Assembly: GCA_035433705.1 (NCBI GenBank)
Contig: DAORVK010000088.1
Span: 1 to 9,040, forward strand
Reading direction: 5' to 3'
From: CADEFQ01 sp035433705
GTDB lineage: Bacteria; Pseudomonadota; Gammaproteobacteria; Steroidobacterales; Steroidobacteraceae
Length of the DNA stretch: 9,040 nucleotides
The notes beneath the pieces were generated by a model. It saw nothing but the letters and a program-made list of their open reading frames with translations. It was not told the origin of the DNA and did no database searches. Both the position numbers and the translations under genes were made by a program. This document shows positions 1 to 5,989 of this stretch, piece after piece. Within the stretch, counting starts at the first letter, position 1, and each line of letters starts with the position of its first letter.

Positions 1-129
1 CCTCCTGGTCATCAGAACGTGAGTGCTTGGCAATGTGGGGGCGTCCATGTACGGTAACCACGCGGCGTTCTGTTTCTCCTCCCGCTGATGGGTGATCGTC
101 TCGCTGAACGATTGCAGCGAGGAGGAGTG
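1..129. other. Leader upstream of the TnpA-integrase chimera, possible IS66-type left end
   Basis: No gene is visible in this stretch. GTAACC at 54-59 lies about 76 bp before the TnpA-like start codon. That is close to where tnpA starts inside IS66-family elements, whose tips often begin GTAA. The 8-mer GGTAACCA (53-60) has an exact inverted copy, TGGTTACC, at 749-756, just past the end of recognisable integrase sequence. Beyond those 8 bases the two ends do not match, so calling them terminal inverted repeats is speculative. A ribosome-binding site AGGAGG is at 120-125. Confidence 0.25.
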
Positions 130-789
130 ATGGGGATCGATCGGCGGGTTCATCGGGACGAGGCGGCGTGGCGGGAGATCTTCGCACGGCAGGAGGCGAG
201 CGGACTGCGCAGATCACAGTTCTGCCGACAAGAAGGGATCAACCCCGGAGTGTTTCGGCGCTGGCGGGAGAAGTTGAACGGTGAAGCGCGGGGCCCGACG
301 CGCCGATCGCGCACGGGGAGCAAAGTGGCCGCGCCGTTCATCGACATGGGCGCGCTGCAGACGACGCGTTCGAGATGGGAGGTTCAGTGGCATTCAACAG
401 GCTGCACGGATCGTAGCGAAGCCGAGCGGCACCTGGCCGAGTACGTACTGCGACACGAGGAACTCGATCGAGAGCGCCTCGAGGACGTGCCGCTGCTGGC
501 GGTGCTCGACCGCTATCTGCACATCACCACGCGCGTAACACGGCGCGCGTCGAGACGACGGCGGCGCACGAAAAAGGGCCGGCCGGTGCTCCCGATCGGC
601 GACACGCTGCTCCATTGGCTCGAACAGTCCGGCCCCGGCTACGTGATCCAGTGGAAGAAACTGCAGGCGCAGCCACTCGGGCGGATTCAGACGGCATTCG
701 AGGCGGCGCGCAGGCGGGCGGGGCTCGGCGCGAGGCCAGTGTTCGAAATGGTTACCATTTGCTTGAGAACGAATGACGCTGCCATCTGA
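130..789 (+). CDS. Chimeric ORF: IS66-type TnpA N-terminus fused to decayed tyrosine integrase
   Basis: This is an open ORF of 219 codons made of pieces of unrelated genes. Residues about 10-75 resemble the small IS66 accessory protein TnpA, a helix-turn-helix DNA-binding protein: WREIFARQEASG, then SQFCRQEGINPGVFRRW as the HTH, then an APFIDMGAL tail. From about residue 82 the sequence turns into a phage-type integrase: a WEVQW strand and the arm/core-binding segment GCTDRSEAERHLAEYVL, then from about residue 145 a catalytic-domain piece (TKKGRPVLPI, LLHWLEQSGPGYVIQW, TAFEAARRRAGLG). The middle of the integrase, with the first catalytic Arg, is missing. The ORF also diverges before the HxxR box and Tyr, so it cannot recombine DNA. 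ATG at 130 is chosen because AGGAGG (120-125) stands four bases upstream; GTG at 127 is in frame and possible. Domain calls are by eye. Best read as a pseudogene-like fusion left by deletions. Confidence 0.65.
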   Translation: MGIDRRVHRDEAAWREIFARQEASGLRRSQFCRQEGINPGVFRRWREKLNGEARGPTRRSRTGSKVAAPFIDMGALQTTRSRWEVQWHSTGCTDRSEAERHLAEYVLRHEELDRERLEDVPLLAVLDRYLHITTRVTRRASRRRRRTKKGRPVLPIGDTLLHWLEQSGPGYVIQWKKLQAQPLGRIQTAFEAARRRAGLGARPVFEMVTICLRTNDAAI

Positions 790-826
790 AGCTCAGAAGA
801 TGGAGGTAGCGCGTTCCTCGCTTCCG

Positions 827-2182
827 TCACTTGCGACGCTTGGAACGCGACGCCAGTCCTTCCGACCGACCAACAACCCGCGCGGGCTCGGGCGGCTCCG
901 GATCGGAGAATCCCGCGGCTTCAATATGCGGTGTCAGCTGTCTGTGCACCTTCTCTGAGGGCGGGCTTCGCAGGCTGGCCATGCCTTCGTTCCATGCGTG
1001 CAGCATCTGCTTGGCAATCGTGTGCCATGCGGGATTCTGCTTCGCGGCTGCGATGACTTCCTTGCCCGTTTCCACTGCGGATTCGCATAGACGCTCCACC
1101 ATCTCCTTGTAATCGCCGGGCGCGATACCCAGCCGACCTTTGAAGAAGATTTCAAGGGACTTTCCCGGCGCCCATGTCTTGCGACCGCCGACTGAAAGTC
1201 CCGGAGGGTTATCTGCGAAGCGCGGATAGGCTTGCGTGGTGACGATGTCGTACACGGGCGTATACGAAACGTTCGCTCGCTCGGTGTAGAACAGGGCAAT
1301 GTTCTTCGCGTGACAGTCCGCATTTCGAACGACGTAGTTCACGAGGATCTGCCAGCCGAGTTGCTGAAGCAGAGCACGACTCGTTGCTCCCGGGAGATAC
1401 ACGCGCGTCGCTGCTTCGACCTTTTCCATGGAAGGTGAATATTTCTCATGCGGAGCGAGACCAAGGAGACTGCAGGCATCCTCGACGCCGGCAACGACGA
1501 CACCTCGATCGTCGATGTCGAAGCGATCGACGATCAGGACGCGCCCATCATCGGACATGCGCGTGTTGGCCACCGCGACGACGTTCAATCGCGAAAGGAC
1601 GCGCATCGAGTAGTACTCGTTGAATCCAAGATACTCGGTGCGCTCGTCGGACCCTTTTACGATGTGCCGGCTCGTGCGCAGCGTCGACTTGCCGAGCGCG
1701 CGCGCCGCATCGTCCGCATTGACAGGCGCGCCAGGACTCAGGAATTTCGGCACAGCACCCGAGATCGCTGCGCGTGCGTATTGGCGAACGAGATCGGTGA
1801 ATCGCTGGGTGATGTTCTCCGCGGTCAGAAGCTGCTCGACCTGGAACGGCTCGAGTTCCACGCCGGGAGCCACGCCTTCGGGCGCGACTGTTACGCGCCC
1901 AATGCCTGCGCCGCCGACGACAGCCAGCAGAGACAGATCCGTTCCATCGAGGTATCGACCGAACTCCTCTCGAATAACGTCGAGCAGAAAACCCTCAGGA
2001 AGGTTCTGGCGGAAGAACGGATGCAGATCGCGAGGCCATCGCCAGGGCTCTTCTCTCACTGGCATCGCGAGACTGACGAAGTCTGTCCCCTGCGCGTCAG
2101 GCAGATACTTGAGGACATACTCGTCGCGCTCGCGATAGAGCGAGGCGACTTTCTTGTCCTTGACATGAACGTCGAGTTTCAT
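827..2182 (-). CDS. hipA: HipA-family serine/threonine protein kinase toxin
   Basis: This 451-residue protein has the full HipA architecture and the usual family length. The N-terminal subdomain contains PFFRQNLPEGFLLDVI (about 56-70) and LLAVVGGAGIGRV (about 85-97). The kinase core has a glycine-rich loop AISGAVPKF (139-147), an ATP-lysine motif HIVKGS (K176), IVDRFD (217-222), and EDACSLLGL with the KYSPSME segment (234-253). The catalytic loop RNADCHAKN carries D289 as likely base and N294 as metal ligand; YDIVTT (D312) is the DFG equivalent. Known HipA kinases phosphorylate translation components such as glutamyl-tRNA synthetase and are neutralised by HipB. The target here is unknown. It starts 18 bp after hipB stops, with no strong ribosome site, so coupled translation is likely. 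The loop has Ala where many homologues and E. coli HipA carry the autophosphorylated Ser, and lacks the usual Gln. The C-terminus is a basic tail (RSKRRK). Confidence 0.92.
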   Translation of the reverse strand: MKLDVHVKDKKVASLYRERDEYVLKYLPDAQGTDFVSLAMPVREEPWRWPRDLHPFFRQNLPEGFLLDVIREEFGRYLDGTDLSLLAVVGGAGIGRVTVAPEGVAPGVELEPFQVEQLLTAENITQRFTDLVRQYARAAISGAVPKFLSPGAPVNADDAARALGKSTLRTSRHIVKGSDERTEYLGFNEYYSMRVLSRLNVVAVANTRMSDDGRVLIVDRFDIDDRGVVVAGVEDACSLLGLAPHEKYSPSMEKVEAATRVYLPGATSRALLQQLGWQILVNYVVRNADCHAKNIALFYTERANVSYTPVYDIVTTQAYPRFADNPPGLSVGGRKTWAPGKSLEIFFKGRLGIAPGDYKEMVERLCESAVETGKEVIAAAKQNPAWHTIAKQMLHAWNEGMASLRSPPSEKVHRQLTPHIEAAGFSDPEPPEPARVVGRSEGLASRSKRRK

Positions 2183-2200
2183 CGCGAGCTCGTGCGCCGC

Positions 2201-2455
2201 TCAGCCCTGCCGCTGCTCGGCAAGGATGTCTTCGAGCGTGCGTTGATGCCCCTTCTTGACGACCTGCACGTCATATCCAGCCCCTTCGAGCAACTTCAGG
2301 AGGACGGACACGCTCATGTCCCCTCGTGCGAGCGTCTCCATGCGGGCGAGCGTCGTGCGTGATACGCCGGCGCGCTGGGCGAGCTCGGCCTGAGAAAGGG
2401 CCGCCTCCTGACGCGCGCGCTTGAGCTGTTCGGCCATGTCCGCCAGGGTCGTCAT
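2201..2455 (-). CDS. hipB: HipB-type XRE helix-turn-helix antitoxin and autorepressor
   Basis: The 84-residue protein is a single XRE/Cro-type HTH domain. The helix-turn-helix spans about residues 19-57 (LSQAELAQRAGVSRTTLARME, split as recognition and scaffold helices), followed by SVLLKLLEGAGYDVQVV, a strand that in HipB-like proteins forms the dimer interface, and a short charged tail ending LEDILAEQRQG. It is placed directly upstream of hipA on the same strand, the canonical antitoxin-first order. By family knowledge it binds HipA and represses its own promoter with HipA as co-repressor. The likely ribosome site is GAGG (complement of 2463-2466), seven bases before ATG and inside the nearest operator-like dyad, which would make repression directly steric. 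The final LEDILAEQ tail resembles the C-terminal degron or HipA-contacting tails of other HipB proteins, but that is inference. Confidence 0.9.
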   Translation of the reverse strand: MTTLADMAEQLKRARQEAALSQAELAQRAGVSRTTLARMETLARGDMSVSVLLKLLEGAGYDVQVVKKGHQRTLEDILAEQRQG

Positions 2456-2595
2456 TTTGTAGCCTCGGGGCAGCAGAAACGGCCGATTTCCGGCCTCATG
2501 GTAGCCCGTAGGCCACTAATAGCGCAAGTGACTTTGTGAACTCAGGGCTACAACTATGGCGCGGATCCGCGATTTGGTAGCCCTTCGGCTACAAA
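2456..2595. promoter_or_regulatory. Array of four 22-bp dyad operators controlling hipBA
   Basis: Four copies of a dyad TTTGTAGCC-N4-GGCTACAAA can be aligned between the hipB start and 2595. Site 1 (2456-2477) matches 9/9 in the left arm and 6/9 in the right. Site 2 (2498-2519) matches 7/9 and 7/9. Site 3 (2533-2554) matches 6/9 and 8/9. Site 4 (2574-2595) matches 8/9 and 9/9. All have a 4-bp spacer, and centres are 42, 35 and 41 bp apart, so the outer pairs lie on one face of the helix. E. coli hipBA is likewise controlled by several dyad operators (TATCC-N8-GGATA) bound by HipB, which supports the role but the sequence is different. Site 1 abuts the hipB ATG. I could not pick convincing -35/-10 hexamers; TATTAG (complement of 2516-2521) between sites 2 and 3 is one possible -10. 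Confidence 0.6.
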
Positions 2596-2626
2596 TAGGT
2601 AATCAGGAATTCATATGGCCGCTTCA

Positions 2627-2743
2627 TTACGGGCCACCCAGCCTTTGTCGCTCAATTACGCGCAAGAGCCAAGAATGTCGCCTTCTTATGCATAAGAGTC
2701 CGTTTTTTTTCACGATCTTGAACGGAAGATCGGCATCGACCAT
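2627..2743 (-). CDS. Small unrecognised ORF in the hipB-yecA-like intergenic region
   Basis: A 38-codon ORF (MVDADLPFKIVKKNG at the start, a basic middle LCIRRRHSWLLR, ending RLGGP). GGAGG lies seven bases before the ATG, an almost ideal ribosome site. A second ATG in another frame sits one base after the same GGAGG. The frame stays open upstream (LKLTVRVPQEACR) with codons of normal GC-rich third-position use, so this may be the tail of a longer decayed gene rather than a small gene. A run of eight T (2703-2710) lies inside it and could be a frameshift site. I recognise no family. The rest of the 390-bp gap between hipB and the SEC-C gene holds the operator array, a stem-loop and nothing else I can identify; it is more AT-rich than its surroundings. 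Confidence 0.25.
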   Translation of the reverse strand: MVDADLPFKIVKKNGLLCIRRRHSWLLRVIERQRLGGP

Positions 2744-2785
2744 GCGACATGCCTCCTGCGGAACGCGGACGGTCAGCTTTAAAAG

Positions 2786-2808
2786 GCAGAAAAGCCCGAC
2801 TTTTCTGC
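2786..2808 (-). terminator. Stem-loop downstream of the YecA/SEC-C gene
   Basis: GCAGAAAAG (2786-2794) and CTTTTCTGC (2800-2808) are perfect 9-bp complements around a 5-base loop. Read on the minus strand, the hairpin begins about 38 bases after the stop codon of the SEC-C gene and is followed by CTTTTAAA, a short and interrupted T-tract. A weak intrinsic terminator for that gene is the simplest reading. The stem is AT-rich, so its strength is doubtful, and a protein-binding palindrome cannot be excluded. Confidence 0.45.
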
Positions 2809-2846
2809 TCTGAAAGGAAGTAACGACTCGGCTCGGTTGCCTGCAC

Positions 2847-3554
2847 TCACTGCAAGCAGCAATGCTTGTACTTCTTTCCGCTGCCGCATGGGCAAGGATC
2901 ATTCCGTCCGACCTTTGCTGCGGCACGCCGTATGGGCGTGGATTGTAGTGCCCTGCGCTCGAGCCAGTACTTGTGTAGCGCGCGCACGCTGTGGGCAATT
3001 GCATTCCGCTCGCGCTCCTGCTCTGCGTCGCTCATCACATCAATCTTGCGCCAGCCTTCTTCGGTACCCCAGAGCTCGATTGGCTGTAGCAGCTTTTCGA
3101 TGTCTCCGCCGCCGGCGCACCAAGCCTGTTCGTCCAGCGCGATGCCGCGCATGTAGCCGTGACACCATTCGTTAACGATGAAGTACGTCTTTCCCTCGAC
3201 CTCGCGCTCGCCGAACATCGGCTCGAACGCATCAGGATCGTCAAGCAGCGTCTCGACGATGGAATTCTGATGACGGATGATCAGTCCGAAGATTTCCTGA
3301 AACTGATCCGCCGACCCCCAGATCGGCCCCTCTGCGCCCCACACTGCCGGCACCCACCTCGATGGAACGATGACGTTCGGGCTGCTGACAATTGCGGTTA
3401 GAAAGCCGTCGAGCTCCGATACGTCGAGAATGCCCTCATCGCCGCCCGCGGTCGCGATCCTGTCACCCGTCTCATCATCGATGCGGTCGAGCAGGAAGTC
3501 GTCCAGCCGCGTGAGTTCTTCGTCATCGAGTAGCTCAGAAAGACTTTTCATCAA
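2847..3554 (-). CDS. YecA/UPF0149 family protein with C-terminal SEC-C zinc motif
   Basis: This 234-235-residue acidic protein has two recognisable parts. The UPF0149 (YgfB/YecA-like) domain includes VSELDGFLTAIVSSPNVIVPSRW (about 45-67, the family's DGFLTA signature followed by PSxW), then WCHGYMRGI (130-138) with the conserved Trp-x-x-Gly-(Y/F) pattern. The last 20 residues are the SEC-C motif: GRNDPCPCGSGKKYKHCC, with Cys221, Cys223 and a His-Cys-Cys end that bind one zinc, as at the C-terminus of SecA. Known YecA from E. coli binds SecA/ribosomes through its SEC-C tail, but for most family members the job is unknown. ATG at 3551 is the more likely start; the in-frame TTG at 3554 adds one residue. 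No clear Shine-Dalgarno is visible. It stands alone, between hipB and a hipA fragment on the same strand, with a stem-loop downstream. Confidence 0.85.
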   Translation of the reverse strand: MMKSLSELLDDEELTRLDDFLLDRIDDETGDRIATAGGDEGILDVSELDGFLTAIVSSPNVIVPSRWVPAVWGAEGPIWGSADQFQEIFGLIIRHQNSIVETLLDDPDAFEPMFGEREVEGKTYFIVNEWCHGYMRGIALDEQAWCAGGGDIEKLLQPIELWGTEEGWRKIDVMSDAEQERERNAIAHSVRALHKYWLERRALQSTPIRRAAAKVGRNDPCPCGSGKKYKHCCLQ

Positions 3555-3608
3555 GGCGCGCAGACTCTGATGGCTTGGGATTCATCCGCTCACTATCATC
3601 TCAACTTC

Positions 3609-3884
3609 TCATTCCACTACTCGACGTATCGCTCGTACTCCCGAGTAGAGGTGAGAAATTGCACATGGTGCGGGCAAGCGTCGGGCACCCTTCTCGTCGA
3701 CATCGAAGCGATGGACAACCAGGGCCTGGCCGTCACGCGATATCTCGGTGACCGCAGCGGGCATCACGCGGCGAGTCACCTGCATGCACAGGTGCTGGTT
3801 CAGGGACACGAAGGGCAGGAATCGTGATGAGCCCTTGATGATGTGCCGATGCGTGAGCAGCGTCGTCTTCCCGATCCGCCTCAC
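3609..3884 (-). pseudogene. Fragment of a second hipA-like kinase gene
   Basis: The translated fragment matches the middle of HipA kinases. GKTTLLTHRHIIKGS lines up with GKSTLRTSRHIVKGS of the intact hipA at 827-2182 (about residues 164-178), followed by a LNQHLCMQV helix, and LVVHRFDVDEKG lines up with LIVDRFDIDDRG (about 216-227). After this the frame is lost: pieces resembling the next HipA segment appear in other frames (SPLLGS, and EYERYVE before a stop, cf. EDACSLLG and EKYSPSME), so there are several frameshifts. The N-terminal domain, the catalytic loop and the metal-binding Asp are absent. Protein differences from the intact copy are large, so it is not a recent duplicate but a remnant of a distinct hipA. 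Homology stops at about 3885, where a plus-strand helicase fragment begins. The 54-bp gap to the SEC-C gene holds nothing recognisable. Confidence 0.75.
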
Positions 3885-3885
3885 A

Positions 3886-4380
3886 CGGCACCTGCCTTCC
3901 GCGCGTCAGTGGTTGCGGGAGCAGGCGCGCGGCAATGAACGTTACGGAATGGTGGTCTCATCACGGGCGCAGCGCCTCAAGCCCCTCGCCATCGACGTGC
4001 GCGTCAAGGTGGACCCGGTGCGCTGGTTCCTGGACGAAAAGGAAGATGTGCGCTCGTCGTACTATCTGGAAGATGCCGCCACGGAATTCCAGGTGCAGGG
4101 GCTCGAACTCGACTGGTCCTGCGTGGTCTGGGATGGGGATCTGCGCTTCCGCGACGACGGCTGGGAGCACCACAGCTTCGAAGGCAGTCGCTGGAAGCGC
4201 GTCCGCAACCCCGAGCGCCAGCGCTATCTCCTCAACGCCTATCGCGTGCTGCTGACTCGCGCACGACAGGGCATGGTGATCGTCGTGCCTGAAGGCCAGC
4301 CGGATGACCCGACACGCGACGCGGCTTACTACGATCCTACCTACCGGTGGCTCTCTGATCTCGGGATCCCCGCGTTGTAA
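3886..4380 (+). pseudogene. C-terminal fragment of a DUF2075 / Schlafen group 3-like helicase gene
   Basis: About 165 residues match the end of DUF2075 proteins (P-loop DNA/RNA helicase-like, SF1-related; often in defence islands). Visible in order: ARQWLREQ, GMVVSSRAQRLKP, DPVRWFLDEKEDVRSS, the motif V-like EFQVQGLELDWSCVVWDGDLR, HHSFEGSRW, the motif VI-like LNAYRVLLTRARQGMVIVVP with the arginine finger region, then DPTRDAAYYDPTYRWLSDLGIP and a natural TAA stop. The whole N-terminal part, with Walker A and B, is missing, so no ATPase activity is possible. The upstream open frame (to 3748) is only the opposite strand of the hipA fragment; homology starts at about 3886. There is no start codon or ribosome site at the junction. 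Truncation by recombination or deletion is the likely cause. The intact 3' end and clean stop suggest the break is fairly recent. Confidence 0.75.
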
Positions 4381-4392
4381 GTCAACGCAGGA

Positions 4393-4521
4393 TCAATCAC
4401 CGCCTCGACCGGCATCTCGACGCGCGCCATGTGTAAATCGTCCGGCGCGTACAGATCCCGCGGCGCAACCGACGATGAAAAGTCCGGCGAGACAGGCCCC
4501 AAGGGCAGCCCGTGCTCGCAT
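4393..4521 (-). CDS. Tiny lipoprotein-like ORF coupled to the SRPBCC gene
   Basis: ATG at 4521 lies two bases after the TAG stop of the SRPBCC gene, so translation could be coupled. The first 19 residues look like a lipoprotein signal: MRARAAL as n-region, GACLAGLFIVGC with a lipobox-like IVGC (Cys19 would be lipidated). After CAAG the reading frame becomes arginine/glycine-rich and stops at residue 42, while the +1 frame gives a better-looking coding stretch (DLYAPDDLHMARVEM and on to IDPALT). This suggests a frameshifted or truncated lipoprotein gene whose 3' part was lost next to the DUF2075 fragment. No family recognised; real coding status uncertain. Confidence 0.3.
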   Translation of the reverse strand: MRARAALGACLAGLFIVGCAAGSVRAGRFTHGARRDAGRGGD

Positions 4522-4523
4522 CT

Positions 4524-4970
4524 CTATTCCCGGATCTCCGGCTCGACGAGCCTCGCAAGCAAAGTGAGCGACTGCTGCCAGCCGAGATAGCACGCCTCGA
4601 CGGGAATGGCAGCCGGAATGCCTTCCTGCACGATGTTGAGCTCCACGCCGACCAGGACCTTGCTGATCGTGACCGTCGTGATCATTTCGCCGGGCAGCCC
4701 CGGATCATCAAACCGGTCCGAGTAGCGCAAACGTTCATTCGGGATCAGTTCGAGGTACTCGCCGCCAAAGGTGTGACTCTGGCCAGTCGTGAAGTTGGTG
4801 AAGGACATCCTGTACGTGCCGCCCACGCGTGCATCGGATTGAAGGACCTTCCCCGTGAACCCGTCCGGTGGCAACCACTTCGCCATGGCATCGGGATCGA
4901 GGAAGGCCCGATAGACGCGCTCGGGCGTGGTGGCAAGGATGCGGTGCAGCCTGACCGTGCTGGTGGACAT
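4524..4970 (-). CDS. SRPBCC family protein (AHSA1/Hsp90 ATPase activator homologue-like)
   Basis: 148 residues, the normal length for the START/Bet v1-like AHSA1 group. The N-terminal strand-helix VRLHRILATTPERVYRAFLDPDAMAKW (about 6-32), with the family's PExVYxAFxDPxxMxxW signature, is followed by VGGTYRMSFTNF (49-60), FGGEYLELIPNERLRYSDRFDDP (68-90) and the C-terminal helix CYLGWQQSLTLLARLVEPEI (127-146). These domains form a hydrophobic-ligand cavity; the ligand is unknown, and no enzymatic role can be deduced. AGGAG stands about eight bases before ATG, so the start is well supported. It is divergent from the M14 peptidase gene across about 67 bp that must hold both promoters; I could not identify convincing hexamers. 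Members of this group often sit with ArsR-type regulators, but none is seen here. Confidence 0.88.
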   Translation of the reverse strand: MSTSTVRLHRILATTPERVYRAFLDPDAMAKWLPPDGFTGKVLQSDARVGGTYRMSFTNFTTGQSHTFGGEYLELIPNERLRYSDRFDDPGLPGEMITTVTISKVLVGVELNIVQEGIPAAIPVEACYLGWQQSLTLLARLVEPEIRE

Positions 4971-5037
4971 CGTGGCTCTCCTGCTGGACTTTACATTACA
5001 GTAGCCGTGCTTCGATCACCGGAAGGAATTGTTCAGC

Positions 5038-5958
5038 GTGATCCTGTCCACTCCATATCCGATCGGCACGCCTGGTGTCCCCTGGAGCGACGCCGAGCGT
5101 GCCACCTGGCTGTCACGCCAGGTTCGCCAGCGCAGCTATCAGGACGATGTCGTGAGCACGATTGAGCGCCTGTCCGCGCGATTCGATGTTCAGGAATATG
5201 GCCGGCTCGATTATCCGCCGGATTCGTACCGCATGCTCGCGCTTCGCAATCGCCATTGGAGCGACGAGCTGCCGGTGGCGCTCATCACCGGCGGCGTGCA
5301 CGGCTACGAGACGAGTGGCGTGCGTGGCGCGTTGCAGTTCCTGGATCGTCGCGCGGAAGAATACGCGGCGCGACTCAACCTGCTGGTGGCGCCCTGCGTG
5401 AGTCCCTGGGCCTACGAGCGCATTCACCGCTGGAATGCCAACGCCATCGACCCCAATCGTTCGTTTCGCGAAGGCGGCCCTGCAGTGGAGTCCGCTGCGT
5501 TGATGCGCCTGATCGCCCCGCTGCGTGGAAAATTTCTGCTGCACATCGATCTGCACGAAACGACAGACACCGACGAAACCGAATTCCGCCCTGCGCTCGC
5601 CGCGCGCGACGGCAAGACCTTCGAACCAGGTGTCATTCCGGACGGCTTCTATCTGGTCGACGACAGCGAGAACCCGCAACCGGCATTCCAGCAGGCGATC
5701 ATCGAGGCAGTCGGCAAGATCACGCACATCGCCCCGGCGGACGCGCGGGGCCGGATCATCGAATCGGACATCGTGGCGCGCGGAGTCATTCGATACCCCA
5801 TGCGGCAACTGGGCCTGTGCGCCGGGATCACGGGAGCTCGCTATACGACCACCACCGAGGTCTATCCTGACAGCCCGCTCGTCACGCCTGAGAAGTGCAA
5901 CGCGGCCCAAGTGGCGGCAGTGTGCGCAGGGATTGAATTTGCGCTCAGAGCGGATTGA
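5038..5958 (+). CDS. M14-family zinc carboxypeptidase-like protein
   Basis: A soluble peptidase-like protein of about 306 residues. Counting from the TTG at 5029, the zinc ligands are visible as GGVHGYETSG (His91 and Glu94, the M14 HxxE) and HIDLHETTD (His176). DPNRSF (142-146) supplies the Asn-Arg pair that binds the substrate carboxylate, and TTTTEVYP carries Glu277 as likely general base. All catalytic parts are present, so it should be active. No signal peptide is visible; the substrate is unknown (the group includes succinylglutamate desuccinylase/aspartoacylase-like and peptidase enzymes). The start is uncertain: GGAAGGAA (5021-5028) directly touches the TTG at 5029 but is well spaced for the GTG at 5038, which I prefer; the proteins differ by three residues. 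It is monocistronic, converges on the quinohaemoprotein gene with only 15 bp between stops. Confidence 0.87.
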   Translation: MILSTPYPIGTPGVPWSDAERATWLSRQVRQRSYQDDVVSTIERLSARFDVQEYGRLDYPPDSYRMLALRNRHWSDELPVALITGGVHGYETSGVRGALQFLDRRAEEYAARLNLLVAPCVSPWAYERIHRWNANAIDPNRSFREGGPAVESAALMRLIAPLRGKFLLHIDLHETTDTDETEFRPALAARDGKTFEPGVIPDGFYLVDDSENPQPAFQQAIIEAVGKITHIAPADARGRIIESDIVARGVIRYPMRQLGLCAGITGARYTTTTEVYPDSPLVTPEKCNAAQVAAVCAGIEFALRAD

Positions 5959-5959
5959 G

Positions 5960-5989
5960 GGTTCGAGGCTGAGTCAGTCGGCTTCGACC
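5960..5989. terminator. Possible bidirectional stem-loop between convergent genes
   Basis: Arms 5960-5971 and 5979-5989 can pair in 11 positions, including two G-U pairs, with one bulged T and a 7-base loop. It starts one base after the peptidase stop codon and covers the last codons of the quinohaemoprotein gene. The place suits a shared terminator for the two convergent transcripts, but there is no T-tract on either side and part of the structure is coding sequence, so this is only a candidate. Confidence 0.3.

Noticed and set aside
1448..2362. Plus-strand ORF of 304 codons opposite hipA and hipB
   Set aside because: Antisense to two well-supported genes and without any family signal.
2605..2620. 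GAATTCATATGG (EcoRI-NdeI-like) beside a GGATCC at 2563-2568, resembling vector or primer sequence
   Set aside because: No other vector sequence is present and the flanks read as natural DNA; chance occurrence is likely.
2556..2813. Plus-strand ORF of 85 codons starting inside the operator region
   Set aside because: No ribosome site, no family, and its start is inside the hipBA operator array.
4971..5037. Possible divergent promoter around TTTACATTACAGTAG
   Set aside because: AT-rich and well placed, but no -35/-10 pair with acceptable spacing could be matched on either strand.
5113..5910. Minus-strand ORF of 265 codons opposite the M14 peptidase
   Set aside because: The plus frame holds all zinc and catalytic residues; the opposite frame has none.
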